This document shows positions 1 to 11,260 of a stretch of 64,000 nt of DNA, piece after piece. Source of the stretch: Uloborus plumipes (lineage: Eukaryota > Arthropoda > Arachnida > Araneae > Uloboridae); NCBI GenBank assembly GCA_038373865.1, contig JAXGGA010004679.1, positions 1 to 64,000 of the forward strand, written 5' to 3'. The notes beneath the pieces are model-generated. The model did not search any database. It was not told the DNA's origin and was given only the letters and a program-made list of their open reading frames with translations. The position numbers and the translations under genes are program-made. Position 1 is the stretch's first letter. Every line of letters begins with the position of its first letter.

Positions 1-610
1 GCTTTTTGTCCACTTGCGCTGGGTTTACGTTTCCCTGTGTAAATTCTATTTATTTTAGCAACAACGGGGAGAATAGATATCGAATAAAATTTGAGTTGTT
101 TTTGTAGAATTTTTACCTAAAGTTTGTGGCTCTTTCAGTTAATTAAGTAGTAAAATGATTTACATCACAAAATCGATGTAATTGCATTGATTAAAACTCT
201 TTCTGTTTTTTTTTTTTTTAGTTAGTTGGTATAACCTTTTATTAAAAGATCAGAGATTATGAAAACTCCCAATAATTATTGTAATCGTAAGTACAAAAGA
301 CACTAGTACAAACTAAAAATGTAATCCAAGTGTACTTTCCTACATTTAAAGGCGTATGGCTGAATCTTTTTCGTAGTATGTTTCCTTCTCTTACATTGTT
401 ATACACAATCGTGAGTACAAGTAAAATTAACTCGTGAGTTGCCTATGTGTAACTTGTTACAAGTCGAAAAATTTCTTTAGTGGGATGAGTTATTTTGTTT
501 TGACTGATCTGAGCTTGAAGAGAGCATTATCTCTCTAAGTAGGAAGTACGCAATCCACGAGTAACTCTCGATGGGTGAAATAGCTATAGAATACCATTTC
601 AATAATTCTG
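1..610. other. AT-rich unique sequence, no feature seen
   Basis: Nothing gene-like or repeat-like recognised. Stops are frequent in all frames. Confidence 0.5.
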
Positions 611-852
611 TACCTCAGAACCAGACTAACGTAAGTCCATTTTTGTAACTATTCAGCAGAGGCCGGAAACGATTGCCGAGTACATGCAGAAGATGGGACT
701 CACGCTCTTTTAATGCTGCAAAATAATTGTGAAGGAATTTCTTTTATAGAATAACGTCCTCAGGGGTCGATGCGGAATAAGATTCTACATACAATGCAAC
801 AATAAAGTGAAAATTGCCATTTGTGGAATTATGTCCTTCTGGTTCTGAGGTA
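611..852. mobile_element. Short TA-flanked inverted-repeat element (MITE)
   Basis: The ends are inverted copies: TACCTCAGAACCAGA at the left and TCTGGTTCTGAGGTA at the right. Including the TA dinucleotides the element is 242 bp. It has no coding capacity. A TA duplication with short TIRs suggests a non-autonomous Tc1/mariner or pogo-type element; the superfamily is inferred from the duplication only. Confidence 0.7.
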
Positions 853-1431
853 CATAATTGATCAACAAGCAAAAAAACAATCATGACACGCAGTCAGAGG
901 AAGATTTATAAAATAAAGGAAAATAATATTAGTTTGCATAAAATTAATACTTTCTATTTCTATGTATAGACACAACTAGTAGAAGACTTGCGAGACCTGT
1001 TTATGTAAACTCTTTCGTAGATAATTCATGTGCAGTGAAACCTTCCTATTTGGGCTCTCTTTATAACGAATCTTCAGTATGTCCGGAATCAGTTCCTTGA
1101 AGTCGTCTTGCATATTTGTCTAATTTTTCCATAGGGCGTCATTTTGTTCTTTGTTCACTTGAAGGTCTTGCTTATTGGGTCTTAAAATAAAACTGCGCAT
1201 TTACTTTAGTTCCAGACTTTGTTTTAGTAACAAATAAACTGAATTGCATTTCACCACTTTAAGTGAATTTTTTCACAAGTGAATTAACTCTCGCAAGAAT
1301 AATTCTGGATTTTTGTCAATCCAAGACCAGTCTAGATCAAAGCTAACCTTAAAAAAGGAGATTCGACCTTTACTTGCTGCGTCAACATCTCAGTTCTTCA
1401 AAGACAAAATAATCTCTTCGGCAGCGTCATA
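853..1431. other. AT-rich unique sequence, no feature seen
   Basis: No coding or repeat structure recognised. Confidence 0.5.
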
Positions 1432-1667
1432 TTAACACGTTGGGAGCGCATGAACTCTTGGAAGGAAAGCAACTGGTTCACGTAGCGGGTGGCTGTCCTC
1501 TTGGAGGAGGACTTTAAATTTTCACAATTGAATATTTAAAAACTAATTTTTATTTTTTTCCCTTTGTCTACATTAAAAATGGAGTGGAATTGGTAAGTTA
1601 GACAACAAAAAATTTTTCAGCCCGGTAGTGGTTACCATTGTCAGGAGGTCAGCATCGAACGTGTTAA
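1432..1667. mobile_element. TTAA-flanked piggyBac-like MITE (228 bp)
   Basis: TTAA occurs at both edges (1432-1435 and 1664-1667). The inner ends are inverted: CACGTTGGGAGC on the left against CACGTTCGATGC on the complement of the right. A TTAA duplication with CACGTT-type ends is typical of piggyBac-like short elements. No open frame of note lies inside, so it would be non-autonomous. Confidence 0.7.
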
Positions 1668-3437
1668 GGAGGAATCTGTTATGCGCCAGTATCAGATACA
1701 TTACATAAGAAGATACTGCCAAAATTGTAAACCATAAATTAAGTCAAAAAAGGAAGCTCAAAAAACAACAACAGAAATCGATGATATATAAAAATGAAAT
1801 ATAGCGGTTTGAAGGATGAATGAACCCTTGACCGAAAAACCTTTCTGTCCGTGGAATCTTCTATCCATCGGATTTTTTGTCAGTTGGACCTTTTGGACGT
1901 GGAACTGTCCATACAACCATGGAGCTTGTGACCTCATGTCCATATCCTGACCAAAAGAACTGGAACTGAGAATCTTGCAGATTATTCCTAAGACGACACA
2001 TGATTCCATGAACCGAGCAAAGAAGATACAAGATATCAACTCTCCATGAAGTACTTATAATACAACCCATCATGGTCTGGAGCTTTGAAGGTTCAAAACT
2101 ACTTGGGTTTTCAATCTACTTGTGGCTCCCCTCATGACAAGAACCGGTGGTATTTCGTACATGCATCGTTACCTATTTGCGTTAGACCTCGAACCTCCAC
2201 CCTTTATATTCAACAACATTTATATTCCATATTGAAATTGGTGTGTTTCATATAGCTTCCCTTCTCAATGTTCCAGTCTTCAAATTCCACCTCCCTGAAA
2301 AAAAGAACCCCTTTTCCATTTCCCCCCCTTGTAGCAAGTTTCTGTAAAGTATTACCTTTCGATTGAGCATAAGTTTGAGGGAAAAAGCAAGAGTAGGGTG
2401 TCCCCTTCGAAAGCAAAAAAAAAAAAAAACCCCTAAGATTAAAAAGTTATTTGAGTTTTGTAAGCGGGGTCGGAAATTGTTTTCTCAGTTGGTGCTAAAT
2501 CAAAAACTCGTGCTAGTGAATATATATATACGAGACGAAACTCTCTAGTAATGGAAGAAGGTTGGGCTGAAGGGGTAATGCTGAGCTTTGGCATGAAAAA
2601 AAGGAGGTAGAACGCTGCTACTGTAAGTAAGGGTATTTCCCTTGAGAGTCAAATATCACCCCCCCCCCCTTTCAGAAAGCGGGGATGGATTTTCGATGCT
2701 GAGCAGCAGTAGGGTTGGGGTGAGAAATATTGCAAGACAAATTGGTCGGGATTATTAAAATGCCATGTGTTACAGCTGAGTGTTCGTGTTCAATTTTTTT
2801 CAGACTTAAATTATATTAGAATAGGTAAAGTGTGAGGAATTATAATCTTACGAGTATTTTACATTTGTTGATAGGAAGAGCTTAAGCGTAAAACTTATTT
2901 ATTTCCTTTGCTGAGCCACCATTTTGATTTTAATCGTTTAGCTGGGTTTTTTCCCCCAAAACAGTTTAATAAATAAAAAGCACATTCTTTACCGGGAAAT
3001 GCAATTTTAAGCAATACATATTATCTTTTAAGTTAGGTATATTTCTCCTTTGTTATAACTATGCTATTTAATGATCACACATGTTTTACTAAATAATGCT
3101 TAGTATAGTATTCTTAAATGTGAACAATTCAAGCATGCAGGGGGGTAGTTGATGGTCCCCCACCTCTTCAGATCTCTTTGATATTTGCCTTTTTGATAGT
3201 ATTAATATGATAATACATATATATATATATATGCAAAGTCTGTTAGGATCTCCCCTCCATCATCAGGAGAAATATCGGGTATCACTTACTGCAAGCATCT
3301 AACGTTTCTTTTTTTTTCTAAAGTTATAAAGAACGTGAAAAGGTAACACTTTACCTCTTTATAATATTTAGTTTCTCAACAGTGTGCATGTGCAAGATAC
3401 AGTCAATAAATAAGGGCCTCGGGAATATGCGCCCTAC
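1668..3437. other. Unique sequence with simple repeats
   Basis: Mostly AT-rich single-copy-looking DNA. It holds an A tract near 2416, a C tract near 2660-2670 and an (AT)n run at about 3215-3233. No gene is supported. Confidence 0.5.
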
Positions 3438-3628
3438 AGAATACCTCTAGGAAACTGGGACTATCAAAAACTTTTCTAGAATCGATACAGCTTCTTAAGT
3501 ATAGCATTACTCAAGAAGAAACTGTTACATTGTTACAATTTTACTTAAAAAAACTGCATCGTAACTACACTGTAGAAAAACTAGTGCTACTAGAATACCT
3601 CTAGGAAACTGGGATTCTAAAAACTTAG
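3438..3628. repeat. Pair of short direct repeats
   Basis: The phrase GAATACCTCTAGGAAACTGG occurs near 3440 and again near 3593, each followed by a similar AT-rich stretch. This is a local duplication with a spacing of about 153 bp. Confidence 0.6.
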
Positions 3629-3634
3629 TAACAA

Positions 3635-4205
3635 TACACTGGAAAAAATGAACTGTTGTTTTTACAGTATAATACTGGCAGCAGAGGTTCCAATTTAAAA
3701 CTGTAAAATACACAGAAATAAACTGTAAAAACTGAACATTTTAGTCTCATACTCTAACGTGAGAAATTTTACAGTTCATTTCCATAAAGTTTAGCTGTAT
3801 TATACTCAGGCCCGTCATTTGCGGGGGGGGGGGGGCGGCGGCAGGGGGTTCAATTGGGAACTTTCCGACTTTGGGAAATCAATGTATTGGCATATAAGTG
3901 GGCGTGGTATTGCCACTTTTTGGTAAATTTTATATTGTGTATGCACCCTTTGCCCCTCCCTCCCTGGAAAAATTCGAAATGACGTCCCTGATTATACTGT
4001 AAAAACAACAGTATAATACTGGCAGCATAGGTTCCAGTTTAAAACTTAAATTAGCAATTTTACAGTTTATTACTGTGAAATTATCAATTTTACAGTTTAG
4101 TACTCTAAAAGTAGAAATTTTACAGTTTATTACTGTAAAATTAGCTATATTATACTGTAAAATTAGCTATATTATACTCTAAAAACAACAATATTTTACA
4201 GTGTA
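3635..4205. mobile_element. TACAGT-family element, copy 1, carrying a nested insertion
   Basis: TA-flanked, starting TACACTGGAAAAAATGAACT and ending TTTTACAGTGTA. The interior is a run of short inverted units (TTTTACAG ... CTGTAAAA) plus the family phrase GGCAGCAGAGGTTCCA. The 184-bp hAT-type element at 3807-3990 is inserted in it. No coding potential. Confidence 0.85.
3807..3990. mobile_element. hAT-type MITE with 8-bp duplication ATTATACT
   Basis: ATTATACT sits at 3799-3806 and again at 3991-3998. The ends are imperfect inverted repeats, CAGGCCCGTCATTT and AAATGACGTCCCTG. A second copy lies at 24919-25086 with a different 8-bp duplication. It contains a 13-G tract (3823-3835) and a GTGGGCGTGG phrase shared by both copies. 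The 8-bp duplication and CAGG ends fit hAT; the element is non-autonomous. Confidence 0.85.
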
Positions 4206-5070
4206 CAGCTGTTTTTTTAAAGTAAAATTTACAACTTTGCAAAAGACTAAGCTAAACAAGTACTAGAAAAACTATATGTAAGTCCAGTTTACAGGCGATG
4301 TTGTTGTAGTACTGCAGTGATTTCTTTATAGTAGAAACCTCTATAGGGAAATAATGTTTACTAAACATTTTATAATAATGCTGCAGTGTTTTTTTTTTTT
4401 TTTTTCAGTGGTAACCAGAAGCATCGGGATTGTAATTCATGAAGTACAAATAACAATCAGTAAATGAACGGATCCGAAATTGCGTGAGATAATAATTAAG
4501 AAAATGCGTTTCTAAATGAACTTAGCAAAAAATCAGAAAGAAGTTTGTACTGATGATAATACAAAATTATCAATAAAATTAATTTTTCTGACTGTTTTTT
4601 GCCCTATCGGGATTTTTCAGTATGAATTCATTCTTCAATGCTGTGAAAAATCTTTTGTTTATACTTTCCATTAAATGAGTTATCTTTTTTATTCTATTTT
4701 GAGAGGCTTGCAATCTATGTCCTTTAAGTTGTACCAGAACAAAACAAACATGAAAAAAGAAGGAAGAAAAAGAAAAGAAGAGTTTCGAACTTTCCAAATA
4801 AAAAGTCGGAAAAAAATCATCGGTGAATTCAGAAAATTTTTCTTCTCGTTAATCACGGAAAATCCTATTCAAACCTGAATCCAATGCAAAATTGGAGATG
4901 CTGTGATAACCGAAGACAATTACCGTGGTTTCCAGCCAAAAAAAAAAGGGGGGGGGGTGAATGTTAGAATAGAAGAAAAGGGAAAAAATTGTGCCAGTCC
5001 TCTAACTCGATCCCTCGCTCATTAATCCAACTCTTCTAAAAGTCATGTCACAACTACAAAGCTCCGACAG
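4206..5070. other. AT-rich unique sequence
   Basis: Contains a T tract at about 4389-4405 and a G tract near 4950. No gene or repeat family recognised. Confidence 0.45.
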
Positions 5071-5225
5071 AATTTTTCTTCTTTTTTTTCTCTCTGTCTC
5101 TCTCTCTTCTCTCTTATCCCATTTTCTTCTGTCTCTCTGTCGCAGTGTTTTTTTTTTTATATCTATTTCAGCCATTTTTTTCCTCCTTTCTTTATATTCC
5201 ATCCGTCTCTCTCTCTCTTTCCCAG
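5071..5225. repeat. CT-rich low-complexity tract
   Basis: Degenerate TCTC/TTTC sequence. Open frames across it on both strands are composition artefacts. Confidence 0.8.
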
Positions 5226-5400
5226 AAGTCTGTGCGTCTGTGCCCGAGTCATTACATGAGCCTGTCCTCCACGTAAGACCTAGAAGCCCCTTGAGGATCA
5301 TTATTCATACCGAGTGACGTCACACCGACTCTCGACCGCGCGTTCTGACACCAAGGTGGTCGACGCCAAGTTTAAAAGTTCTTATTTATAGGCCGAAGTT
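5226..5400. promoter_or_regulatory. GC-richer block with a CRE-type palindrome
   Basis: Non-repetitive and GC-richer than its surroundings. It contains the perfect 8-mer TGACGTCA at 5315-5322, the CREB/ATF consensus, in a short GC-rich stretch. Whether it is a promoter, enhancer or chance match cannot be told from sequence alone. Confidence 0.25.
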
Positions 5401-5794
5401 GCATGAAGTAATTAAGGAGCAACAGCCTAATTGTCCAGAACGTGGATGTTCAACAAGCGTTTTTGTCAGTCAAACTAAAAATTTATGCTTTGGAATCTTT
5501 GTAAATAACAGCAAGTTATACTTTATAAAGCAGTGGTTCTCAACATGTATAGTACGTTTAAAATTAATCATGTCATTTTATAGTTGTAATTAAATTTGTT
5601 GAAGAAAATTTTCTCATTCAATGACTCATCTCATTTCACGAAATGTAATTGTTGTGAAAATGTAATTTCTATTGTATATACTCTGCTTAGAATTCGGAAG
5701 GGTACCAGTGGACCTCAGTACTAAAAAGGTTGAGAAACACTGCACAAAGGACAATATTTCACTTGTAAGAGTATCTTGATTCAATAAAAGCATA
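5401..5794. other. AT-rich unique sequence, no feature seen
   Basis: A 64-codon frame here has no recognisable family and ordinary non-coding composition. Confidence 0.5.
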
Positions 5795-6192
5795 CACTGT
5801 AAAAAATAAATGTTGTTTTTACAGTATAATACAGCTAATTTTATAGTAACAAACTGTAAAAATTGCTAATTTTACAGTAATAAACTAAAATTTCTCATTT
5901 TACACTCATAAACTGTAAAATTGCTAAATTGCAGTAATAAACAGTAAACTTGCTCATTGTACAATTTTATTACTGTGCATTTTACAGTTTTAAACTGAAA
6001 CCTCTGCTGCCAGTATTATACTGTTGTTTTTGAAGTATAATGCAGCTCATTTTGTGGAAATAAACGGTAAAATTGTGGTAATAAACTGTAAAACTGCTAA
6101 TTTTACAATTTATTACTGTGCCTTTAACAGTTTTAAACTGGAACCTCTGCTACCAGTATTATACTGTAAAAAGAAGTTTAATTATTGCAGTG
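5795..6192. mobile_element. TACAGT-family element, copy 2
   Basis: Starts CACTGTAAAAAATAAATGTT after TA and ends TTATTGCAGTG. It contains two blocks of TTTTACAG/CTGTAAAA units and two copies of the GAACCTCTGCTxCCAGTATTA phrase, as if two units were joined head to tail. Confidence 0.85.
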
Positions 6193-7259
6193 TGTCATTA
6201 CAAGGCTATTTTGAATAAAGTTAATTTAAAATAAAGGCTCTAATATTTTAATAAGTTGACGCATACACCGTTTTGTCCGATAAAAACAAATTATCCTCTA
6301 CATCTACGAAAAGGGTCATATATATGTTACTATGCGTTACTGTGAAAGACCTAAACCAGGTAAATGTCTACTAGATTTGCATGTTGACATTCTCCCATTT
6401 CGATCTTTCACAATGACATATATTATGAAGTACACACTTTAGCTGCTCAACTTGATCAATAAAGCTGGAATTAGCTTAGAATATGTAAATGTAAGAAATA
6501 TTAATAAAATATTGTTCAAAGTCGGTTTTGCTTTCTTTTTTAAATTACAAGTGTATGAATATGACTTAAAAATGCAGCGCGAGTCAGTTTCACTAAATGA
6601 CAAATTTTCATTTTTTTTTTCTCTTCGATATTTTCCCCCTCACTGCACTTTCCTCTAAAATTTTCATTACTTTATAAAATTTTGACAGAAGTCGAACTAA
6701 ATATGTTTTTTCCCCTTCTTTTTTGGAATTTTTATTAATTTAAATAGTGTTGTTAAAGAAATTTAAAAAATTGACATGCTGTTTCTAAATATCTTTTTAA
6801 ACTTTTGATAGGAGAAAAAAAAATTTGCAAAAGTAAATTTTACTACCTTGATTTGGTTGTTGGGAAAACTTTTAATTTCATATTATTTACAAAATTCAGT
6901 TATTTTTTACATCGCAAATAAACTATAGCCAATATTAACTCAATTTCACTGCTATTCATCGAAATTTTCATAAAAATGGTTCTCTCATAATAAAAATTTT
7001 GTTATCTAATTTTTCTTATGGGATGCATAAAAAATGAAATATGGTTTTCTTTTTATCGAGATTCTTCAGAAACTTAAGAAGATTTTTCAAAAATTGCTTT
7101 AAAACATTCTGTATATTCACAAGTATTATTACGAATGGCTGAGAACATGATAATTGTAACACAATAATAGCTACTAATCTTTTTATTATTATTCCATTGT
7201 CATTCTTGATTCAAATGTTTTTTTTTATTTTGCAATTGCAAACAATAATGTTGAGAAAC
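6193..7259. other. AT-rich unique sequence, no feature seen
   Basis: No gene or repeat recognised; short frames only. Confidence 0.5.
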
Positions 7260-7560
7260 TCCCTAGTTTGTGTTTGCTGGCCTTGTCCATCTCTACTTAA
7301 TTCCTAAATCCGGCCTACTCTCCACATTGATTAGTCTGCAGGTCAGTTTCCTCCGCTGACATCTCAACCCCACTTGTTCGCGGAAGGAGGACGAACCCCT
7401 TTTTTTCCTTCACCCCCCCCCTACATATCCTTTGAGGTAGTTCAGATCGGGGAGTGAACGAAGGCTACTGGTATGGAAAACCCCCTGCAGGGGGGCAAGG
7501 CCTTTTTGTAAGTTTCGGAAATTCACTCGAGGCTATTAATCACTTTTCTTGGCAACCTTT
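7260..7560. other. GC-richer unique block with a 14-bp palindrome
   Basis: Less AT-rich than its surroundings. It includes the palindrome CCCCCTGCAGGGGG (about 7482-7495) and a C tract near 7415. No coding signal. Confidence 0.35.
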
Positions 7561-8639
7561 TCATATTCCTTCTTAGCAATTTTCAGTTGCTTTTCTAATT
7601 TTTTCTGTGGCAGCAATCCCTCAAACCATATTTCTAAAATGCCTCACCCTGCAAAAGGGTGGATACTTCTTAACCCCTGTCAGCATTTGTTTATCTTAAT
7701 TAAGTCGTTGCAATTCGACTAAAATAACAGTCTTTGTTGCCATCCGAAGGTCAACTCTTAGTGTACGTGATAGCGGAATATTTATATGGGTACTAATATA
7801 CTAATATATGAGAATTATTATCATTGTTACTATTATTACTATTATTATTATTGTCATTTTCTACTTTTGTGCAATAATCTCTTTCCCCCTCTGTCTCAAT
7901 AAAAAAATAGACAAATAAAGTACTTTTCAAAACAGTCATGACCATTACAAATAGCGGTGCAAATTTGTATCTGGAATGCAATACCTTCCAAAAATGTGAG
8001 ATTGTTTTGACATTAAATTTTGAAACTATCAAAAAATGCATCTAAATAACAATATAAATACGTTCTCCTTGCATCTAAATAACATGCGCCTTAAAAGTAT
8101 ATAGTTGCTTGCTTCTTTTTGACTATTGTTTATTGTGTATTATGCTCATTATCTGCCTTTAAAACTTGTTAAAAAAAAAAAAAAAAAAAACTTTTTACAG
8201 CTAAAGTAAACTTTTTGGTGCCTCGAACCACTGTCATTTGTAAATGCATGATTGCTAGTGTGGAAAATGAATTTTTAACCCAATTAAAACTAATTACAGT
8301 GAAAAGAAAAGAAAACTTTTACTCAGCCGGCTGATATTGTGTATTATAATAATAATAATTATTATTATTAAGATTAATGTATACTATTGTTATTGTTGCT
8401 GTTATCATAAAAACTATTGTCATCACATTTTTACTTTTTATTTTTTACATTAAATTTTAATAATTACAGCAATAATAATTACTATCATTGTTTAACAGCT
8501 AGCTAAACCTGACAACACTTCGCTGTGAATAAGCCTGATTAGGGAAATGGATAGACGTATTCTATTAGCGAATTTTGAGAACCGTTAAAAAATTTGTAAA
8601 TTATTAATTTTAATAACAATTATTTAATTGCGACAGCCT
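7561..8639. other. AT-rich sequence with ATT microsatellites
   Basis: Short (ATT)n runs at about 7813-7860 and 8345-8372 and an A tract near 8171-8190. No gene seen. Confidence 0.5.
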
Positions 8640-8960
8640 TTCTAATTTTCAAACCTCATGCCAAAGTAGTGCTTTATCCGTTCCTCTTGGCGAAAGTTAT
8701 ATCTTGGCGACAATATTTTCCGTTTCCTTTATTTTTCGCCTCCTGTTGCAACCCTAAGCCACAGAATTATTTATGAGCAGTAGCGTTTGTGACCAAACAC
8801 GCGAAGGCGGGAATTTCGCTTTATAATGTGGACGATAAAGAAGTCACCTGAGTAACAGTCATTTTACTTACAATAGGTGTAAGTTGAGCGAAATAGCGCT
8901 TTTCACTAAAACAGCTGATAAGTTCGAATTGGCGTCGTCAAATTTTAAAAATGAATGATC
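8640..8960. promoter_or_regulatory. Candidate regulatory block
   Basis: Repeat-free, of more balanced composition, with homeodomain-like motifs (ATTTATGAG near 8770, TTTATAATG near 8821). Candidate enhancer by composition and motif content only. Confidence 0.2.
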
Positions 8961-9996
8961 ATCAAAAATAATCTTTAAATTAGTTTTTAAAAACTAAAAA
9001 ATACGCTTTTAGATGCTCTTATAATCTCAGCATGTAATATAAGTAAGATAGTGCATATAATATAGTTTTAGCCTTTAGTATTATAATAATAGTATTAAAT
9101 ATGTTACTTTTACATTTGTAAAAAACGTTGACTTTATCTTTTATTCAAAGTTACATACATACCAACAAGTGAAACTAATAATAGCGTATTAAATAATTTT
9201 ACTTCGCTAGTTTAAATAAAATAGCGAACCTTAAATCAAGTCAAGCCAAAGTTAAATAAATGAATAAAATAAGAAAATGAATAAATGAGTTAAACATCAT
9301 GCAGAAAGTTGGCACATTTTTTTAGCAAAATGTTGCTAAATATGTAAAATTGACACACTCGGGGTGCGTTACTGTACTTAGAGCCCCTATAACTGTACTT
9401 ACCCCCTTAAACGTTTAAAACCATAAGGAAAGGGGGAATTTTATTCCTTTATTTTTATTTATTTATTTATTTTTTACAGAGTCGAGTATTAGTGCACCGA
9501 GGAGGTCTTGGTTAACGCAAGGACCTGCAGGTCCTTGGAACTGGGACCACACTTTTAGGGTCATTAAAAAGGGTACTTTTCCTTCTTACCTTTTTAAAAA
9601 ATTACTATTTTGAAAATCTATAACTTTTTTCGTCAGAGGAGCACCAAAATTTACCAGCATCTGAACATAGATTTGACTTCATCCGGCCCTGCACCGAGAT
9701 GTTTTAGATTTGGGTAATTAAGACCCTCCTCTTCGGAGTGCTTGGCTTTAACAGTGGCGTACATTAACTAATAGGCGTCCTTCCTCATAATTTCTAAATG
9801 TGTCCTATCTCAGACTTACCACAAAAAATTTGAATTATAACAGAAACAGTATGCATAAAACATATTTTGGTATTTGTAACAATTATTACTTTTTAAATTC
9901 CCATCAAACTTAAGACATTTTTTTTTCTGATAAACCATTTTAGAGATGAAAGAATCGTTCGAGTTTTTTTTTTGGGGGGGGGGGGCGGTGGCCATT
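8961..9996. other. AT-rich sequence with an 18-bp perfect palindrome
   Basis: AAGGACCTGCAGGTCCTT at 9519-9536 is a perfect 18-bp palindrome in otherwise ordinary DNA. A 12-G tract lies at 9974-9985. No gene seen. Confidence 0.5.
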
Positions 9997-10057
9997 GTCA
10001 CCGCTTTGACAGATTGCAAAATAAACGACAAAGTAAATTTACAATTTTTATTACGTA

Positions 10058-10312
10058 CACTGTAAAATATGAATAGTATTTTTTCAGTATAATACAGCTA
10101 ATTTTATAGTAATACACCGTAAAAATTGCTAATTTTACAGTAATAAACTGTTACAGTAATTTTACAGTACTTAAACTATAAACTTGCTCATTTTACAGTT
10201 ATTCACGAAAATTGCCAACTTTACAGTTCATAACCGCGCATTTTACAGTTTTAAACTGGAACCTCGGCTGCCAGTATTGTACTGTAAAAACAACAGTTCA
10301 TTTTTTGCAGTG
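10058..10312. mobile_element. TACAGT-family element, copy 3
   Basis: TA-flanked on both sides, starting CACTGTAAAATATG and ending TTTTTTGCAGTG. Inserted in the first unit of the triplicated repeat. The interior has the usual short palindromic units and the GCTGCCAGTATTGTACTG phrase. Confidence 0.85.
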
Positions 10313-10602
10313 TAACTATTGCAAAATCAAACGTGTTGTTCTTTATAGCATGATATCAGACGACATAACGTCATACAACTCTTCTATGGAAATCAAAGTG
10401 CATGATAACTTTTAGTTGACATCTCAAAAACAGTTTTTTGGAAACACTGTGCGACATTTGAACAATTAAAGACGAAAAGAGGAAATTGTGCTAGTTTGTT
10501 TTGGCGATACTATATAGTCACCGCTTTGACTAATTGCAAAATAAGCGAAGAAATAAATTTATAATTTTCATTATATAATTATTGCAAAATGATCCGTGTA
10601 AC

Positions 10603-10785
10603 CATCCGCTTAAACGTATACTCTTGGTTCCCAGAAATATTATTCGATCAGAGTATTTGTTTAAGCGGGAACCTTTAACATTGCATTTATGGCATGGGAG
10701 AAATTTCGGTTCCGGGATGTTTTATTCGTATAAGCGGGGTATTCGTTTATCCGTTATCCGATTAAGCGGGGACGACAGTGCCATA
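10603..10785. mobile_element. Tigger/pogo-like remnant with repeated AAGCGGG motifs
   Basis: Contains TTTAAGCGGGAACC, TATAAGCGGGGTATTCG and GATTAAGCGGGGACG, and ends CAGTG. The repeated AAGCGGG/CCCGCTT motif next to a CAGTG end resembles the subterminal repeats of Tigger-like elements, and the end of the element at 38775. Incomplete: no matching left end found. Confidence 0.4.
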
Positions 10786-10975
10786 TAGTCACCGCTTTGA
10801 CTAATTGCAAAATAAATGAAGGAGAAAATTTATAATTTTCATTGTATAACTATTGCAAAATGATCCATGTAACCATCCTCATAAATAGCTCAGCAGATAT
10901 ACAACTATTCTATGGAAATAAAAGTACGTGTTAACTTTCAGTTGCCATCGCAAACACACAGTTTCGCTGTAAAAT

Positions 10976-11099
10976 CATCGACAAGAATAAACGCAGAGCG
11001 AAATCATCAATCATTTTATCGAGTACTTTTTCTGGAAACGCCGCCCACTCCCAGCACACAAACAAGCAGTGAAAGAAACAATCCCCTACTCCCAAACAA
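10976..11099. other. Unique sequence, no feature seen
   Basis: Short stretch between the triplication and the next block. No feature supported. Confidence 0.4.
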
Positions 11100-11260
11100 A
11101 GTTTGCGTTTGAATCTTCATTTGTTTGTTTGTGTCCTCCTGTCAGCGACAGCGCCTCGAGGAGGACATGGGGTCCAAATGACCCCTAATTAAAGAGCAGC
11201 TGACATTTTAAGCCGAGGCATCGGAAAACAATTCTGGAGGACCCCTGTCGGGATAAAATA
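11100..11260. promoter_or_regulatory. Candidate regulatory block
   Basis: Balanced composition, with CTCGAG near 11156, TAATTA near 11187 and CAGCTG near 11200. No coding frame or repeat recognised. Regulatory role is inference. Confidence 0.2.

Larger units (their letters stand above)
9997..10975. repeat. Triplicated ~265-bp unit, copy 1 carrying a TACAGT element
   Basis: Each unit begins GTCACCGCTTTGAC: 9997, 10517 and 10788. Each continues with ATTGCAAAATAA and an AT-rich stretch. Copy 1 is 520 bp, but about 265 bp once the TACAGT-family insertion at 10058-10312 is removed. Copies 1 and 3 share a second half (ACAACTxTTCTATGGAAAT); in copy 2 that half is replaced by a Tigger-like sequence. 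Confidence 0.8.

Noticed and set aside
3635..4205. CRISPR-like array of short repeats
   Set aside because: The repeated units are palindromic, unequal in spacing and sequence, and lie inside a TA-flanked transposable element that recurs across the window.
5002..5317. Opposing 99- and 90-codon frames
   Set aside because: Both cross the CT-rich low-complexity tract; charged or Ser/Leu-rich strings with no family.
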